8,655 nt of DNA from Bordetella parapertussis (GTDB taxonomy: Bacteria; Pseudomonadota; Gammaproteobacteria; Burkholderiales; Burkholderiaceae_B): positions 1 to 8,655 of the forward strand of contig CAMBZR010000104.1 in the NCBI GenBank assembly GCA_945872285.1, given 5' to 3'. Under the pieces are notes generated by a model. It was not told the DNA's origin, made no database searches, and worked only from the letters and a program-made list of their open reading frames with translations. A program made the translations under genes and the position numbers. Positions 7,138 to 8,655 of the stretch are shown one piece after another (position 1 is the stretch's first letter; each line of letters opens with the position of its first letter).

Positions 7138-7501
7138 GCAGCCTTGGCGCCTTGTTAGCTTGCTGTGTTGTGCTGCTTGGGCTGCGCCTATGGTTTTAGG
7201 CGCGCAGCCGCTTGCCGCAGCAGACGCGACAAGCCCGGCGCTGAGTATGGCAGCTGGCACGGCTTTGGCGCGCGCCAAAACGTGTTTGGGTTGCCATCAG
7301 CTTGACGCTAAGCGGGTGGGTCCCAGCTTTGGAGCGGTGGCGCAGCGACATGACGGCCAGCAAGGCGCAGAGCAGTACCTTGCGAGCGCCATCCGCCAAG
7401 GTGGACGCGGGCGTTGGGGTGCCGTTCCAATGCCGGCGCAGCCTCAGGTCAACCCTCAAGAGGCACTGCAACTCGCGCAGTGGATTCTTACACTTAAATA
7501 A
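7121..7501 (+). CDS. Small periplasmic c-type cytochrome (class I, c551/c552-like)
   Basis: A 126-residue protein with an N-terminal export signal: basic [10 protein letters not shown], hydrophobic core 11-28, and likely cleavage after about residue 36 (LAAADA). The mature part is about 90 residues, typical of c551/c552 cytochromes. One haem-binding CLGCH motif is at 55-59, VGPSF follows at 66-70, and M104 in AVPMPAQ is the likely second iron ligand. The C-terminal helix [13 protein letters not shown] closes the fold. It would carry electrons in the periplasm, but its partners are not visible. The ATG lies inside ilvD in another frame (17-nt overlap) with GGAG at 7108-7111 as ribosome site, so it is probably translated from the ilvD transcript. 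No functional link to branched-chain synthesis is known to me. Confidence 0.88.
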   Translation: MRLTSRQPWRLVSLLCCAAWAAPMVLGAQPLAAADATSPALSMAAGTALARAKTCLGCHQLDAKRVGPSFGAVAQRHDGQQGAEQYLASAIRQGGRGRWGAVPMPAQPQVNPQEALQLAQWILTLK

Positions 7502-7510
7502 CCAAAAGTT

Positions 7511-7539
7511 AGAGCTGCCCAAAGGCCTCGGGCTCTTTT
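7511..7539 (+). terminator. Terminator-like hairpin after the cytochrome gene
   Basis: GCCC (7517-7520) pairs with GGGC (7530-7533) around a 9-base loop. AGAG upstream and TCT downstream can extend the stem through a small bulge. A TTTT run ends at 7539. It probably ends the ilvD-cytochrome transcript, though the stem is imperfect and some read-through into msrA, 40 nt away, is possible. Confidence 0.5.
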
Positions 7540-7578
7540 AGGCCTGCCGATCAATCAATAAACGAATGAGGTTAGTCA

Positions 7579-8148
7579 ATGCAACAGAACAAACAAGCGG
7601 TGACTCAGACCGCCGATACACAAACAGCAGTCTTTGGTGGAGGCTGTTTTTGGTGCACCGAAGCCGTTTTTAGCGCCATGACCGGCGTGCTCTCAGTGCA
7701 GTCGGGCTATTGTGGCGGCTCGGTGCAGCACCCAACCTACGAACAAGTCTGTGGCAAAGAGACTGGGCATATCGAGGTTGTCAAAATTGTCTACGACCCC
7801 AAACAGGTCGAGTTTGTATCTTTGCTTGAAGTCTTTTTTGCCACGCACGACCCAACAACGCCTGGGCGTCAAGGTAATGACGTGGGCCCACAGTACCAAT
7901 CCGCGGTTTTCTATCAAGACGCGACCCAACTCGCAGCGTGTGAGCAATACATGGGGCAATTAGAACAAGCCCGGGCGTATCACGCTCCAATCTGTACCGA
8001 GCTACACGCTGCAGCAAGGTTTTGGCCCGCCGAGCAATATCACGCGGGGTACTTTGCCCTGCACCCAGAACAGGGCTACTGTCAGTTCGTGATTGCCCCA
8101 AAGGTTGACAAGTTTCGTAAGCAGTTTTCAAGCAAATTGAAGACCTAA
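7579..8148 (+). CDS. msrA: Peptide-methionine (S)-S-oxide reductase MsrA
   Basis: A 189-residue cytoplasmic enzyme that reduces methionine-S-sulfoxide in proteins, with thioredoxin as usual electron donor. The catalytic motif GCFWC is at 22-26 with nucleophile C23 and E28 after it. GHIEVV (63-68) carries the conserved glutamate E66. HDPTTPGRQGNDVGPQY (90-106) supplies D101 and Y106. C168 in EQGYCQF is the likely resolving cysteine. The end, APKVDKFRKQF, is typical of the family. No MsrB domain is fused. No signal peptide is seen. The ATG has GAGG about eight nt upstream. GYCGG at 43-47 and VCGKETGH at 57-64 are minor variants of more common GYxGG and VCTGxTGH forms. No clear own promoter fits in the 38-nt gap behind the upstream hairpin. 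Confidence 0.95.
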   Translation: MQQNKQAVTQTADTQTAVFGGGCFWCTEAVFSAMTGVLSVQSGYCGGSVQHPTYEQVCGKETGHIEVVKIVYDPKQVEFVSLLEVFFATHDPTTPGRQGNDVGPQYQSAVFYQDATQLAACEQYMGQLEQARAYHAPICTELHAAARFWPAEQYHAGYFALHPEQGYCQFVIAPKVDKFRKQFSSKLKT

Positions 8149-8160
8149 AGATCTTTTTTT
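8140..8160 (+). terminator. Weak terminator overlapping the msrA stop
   Basis: AAGACC (8140-8145) and GATCTT (8150-8155) form a short stem with one mismatch around TAAA, followed by T to 8160. The stem includes the msrA stop codon. It is A/T-rich and weak, but the unbroken T-run makes some termination plausible. Confidence 0.35.
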
Positions 8161-8164
8161 GGCC

Positions 8165-8256
8165 GGATAAAAAAATAAGTCAAAAAAAGACATTAATTTG
8201 GCGTTATTTAGGATTTACGTTTGACAGGGCAAAATAATCCATGCATACTCTCGTTT
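8165..8256 (+). promoter_or_regulatory. Probable rRNA operon promoter with AT-rich upstream region
   Basis: A consensus -35 TTGACA at 8221-8226 is followed 17 bp later by CATACT (8244-8249) as -10, putting the start near 8256. Just upstream is a strongly AT-rich stretch with two A7 tracts (8169-8175 and 8182-8188, 13 bp apart) and ATTAATTT and TTATTTAGGATTTA blocks, as expected for the UP element and factor-binding region of an rRNA promoter. The leader downstream contains boxA, which supports this reading. Transcription would run out of the window. Confidence 0.7.
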
Positions 8257-8394
8257 CTCTGCTTCTACCAAAGCAGGGGTGCAACAAAAGCCAGTCGCAG
8301 TAATCTTGTGTTTTAACACCAAGTTGCTGAAAGATAGCAAAAATTGCAAGAACTTAGCCGAAGTTAGAAGTTAAAACTCGGTTATCATACATTC

Positions 8395-8425
8395 TACCGA
8401 ATACGCATTTGGCAGTACCGAATAC
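8395..8425 (+). repeat. Two direct copies of a 10-bp sequence before boxA
   Basis: TACCGAATAC occurs at 8395-8404 and again at 8416-8425, 21 bp apart. The first copy can also pair through ACCGA with TCGGT about 20 bases upstream. The position just before boxA suggests a structured element of the leader, such as a boxB-like hairpin, but this is not certain. Confidence 0.6.
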
Positions 8426-8427
8426 CA

Positions 8428-8440
8428 TGTTCTTTAAAAA
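8428..8440 (+). promoter_or_regulatory. rRNA antitermination boxA
   Basis: TGTTCTTTAAAAA closely matches the boxA element of rRNA leaders (TGYTCTTTAA core), where NusB/NusE load to protect rRNA transcription from Rho. Its place about 170 nt after the predicted start and before the conserved leader block fits. Confidence 0.75.
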
Positions 8441-8655
8441 TTTGACAACCGATAAGTGTGGGCGCTTGGAATGAGTGTCGCAGGTTTGGTGGCTGTAACA
8501 GGTCATCAAATTGCAAACGAAATCAAGTGCTCACAAAGAAGTTAGGAAATAAAAGTTTAGGTGTTAAAGCCTAGATGAGTCATAACCTCACTTCCTTTGA
8601 GCAGCGACGTATAACCGGCCTTGGGGCAACCTGGGGTCAAGGAAATACGATTTAT

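Larger units (their letters stand above)
8257..8655 (+). other. Leader of a ribosomal RNA operon (upstream of the 16S gene)
   Basis: No coding sequence or tRNA is visible in these ~400 bases. The block following boxA (AACCGATAAGTGTGGGCGCTTGG, split here as AACCGATAAG and TGTGGGCGCTTGG) and the later ATCAAGTGCTCACAAAGAAG are recognisable as Burkholderiales rRNA leader/spacer sequence. GAAGTTAGG (8538-8546) pairs with CCTCACTTC (8586-8594) with one mismatch, enclosing a second hairpin, TAGG (8558-8561) with CCTA (8570-8573). The 16S gene itself is not reached. That it follows is inference from these leader signals. Confidence 0.7.

Noticed and set aside
8442..8470. A second TTGACA in the rRNA leader as a P2 promoter
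   Set aside because: It is part of the conserved leader block after boxA and has no acceptable -10 at 16-18 bp.
1..8655. CRISPR array, insertion sequence, prophage, toxin-antitoxin or defence genes
   Set aside because: No spaced repeat series, transposase, integrase or small paired operon of that type is visible on either strand; all the substantial genes belong to known housekeeping or transport families.

Overview
The window reads as an ordinary chromosomal segment of a betaproteobacterium, most likely Burkholderiales and probably near Alcaligenaceae, with moderate GC. The main clues are the sequence character of the 6S RNA, the Burkholderiales-like 16S rRNA leader (boxA followed by a CCGATAAGTGTGGGCG-type block), an RppH C-terminus ending in a typical FDAWRW...VIEFKR segment, and a tripartite tricarboxylate transporter module. 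The taxonomic placement is recognition from memory, not a database result.

Layout, left to right. Positions 1-172 hold the 3' end of rppH (+). Facing it is a minus-strand operon transcribed from about 3300 down to 243: tctB, tctA, then a beta-hydroxyacid dehydrogenase. It ends in a strong intrinsic terminator at 187-215. No tctC (periplasmic binding protein) gene is present. A 426-base divergent intergenic region (3131-3556) carries short CCCC/GGGG repeats in front of tctB. On its other side, on the + strand, are a coiled-coil ZapB-like protein and zapA, overlapping by 14 nt, followed by the gene for 6S RNA (about 4297-4480) and a terminator.

lgt (prolipoprotein diacylglyceryl transferase, minus strand) converges on the 6S RNA gene and is divergent from ilvD (dihydroxy-acid dehydratase, +). 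The short lgt-ilvD spacer holds a TTGACA -35 and a 21-bp inverted repeat lying over the candidate -10. ilvD overlaps by 17 nt a small periplasmic c-type cytochrome gene. A terminator-like hairpin and msrA (methionine sulfoxide reductase A) follow. The last 507 bases have no gene. They look like the AT-rich upstream region, promoter and boxA-containing leader of a ribosomal RNA operon whose 16S gene would begin just beyond the window.

Functionally this is mostly housekeeping: mRNA 5'-end turnover, carboxylate uptake and oxidation, Z-ring assembly, RNA polymerase regulation, lipoprotein maturation, branched-chain amino acid synthesis, electron transfer and oxidative protein repair. I found no convincing sign of a new defence, mobile or otherwise undescribed system. 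The points most worth checking are the inverted repeat at the ilvD promoter, the SD-less and possibly leaderless zapB-like gene, the tct operon lacking tctC with its promoter repeats, and the ilvD/cytochrome c overlap.
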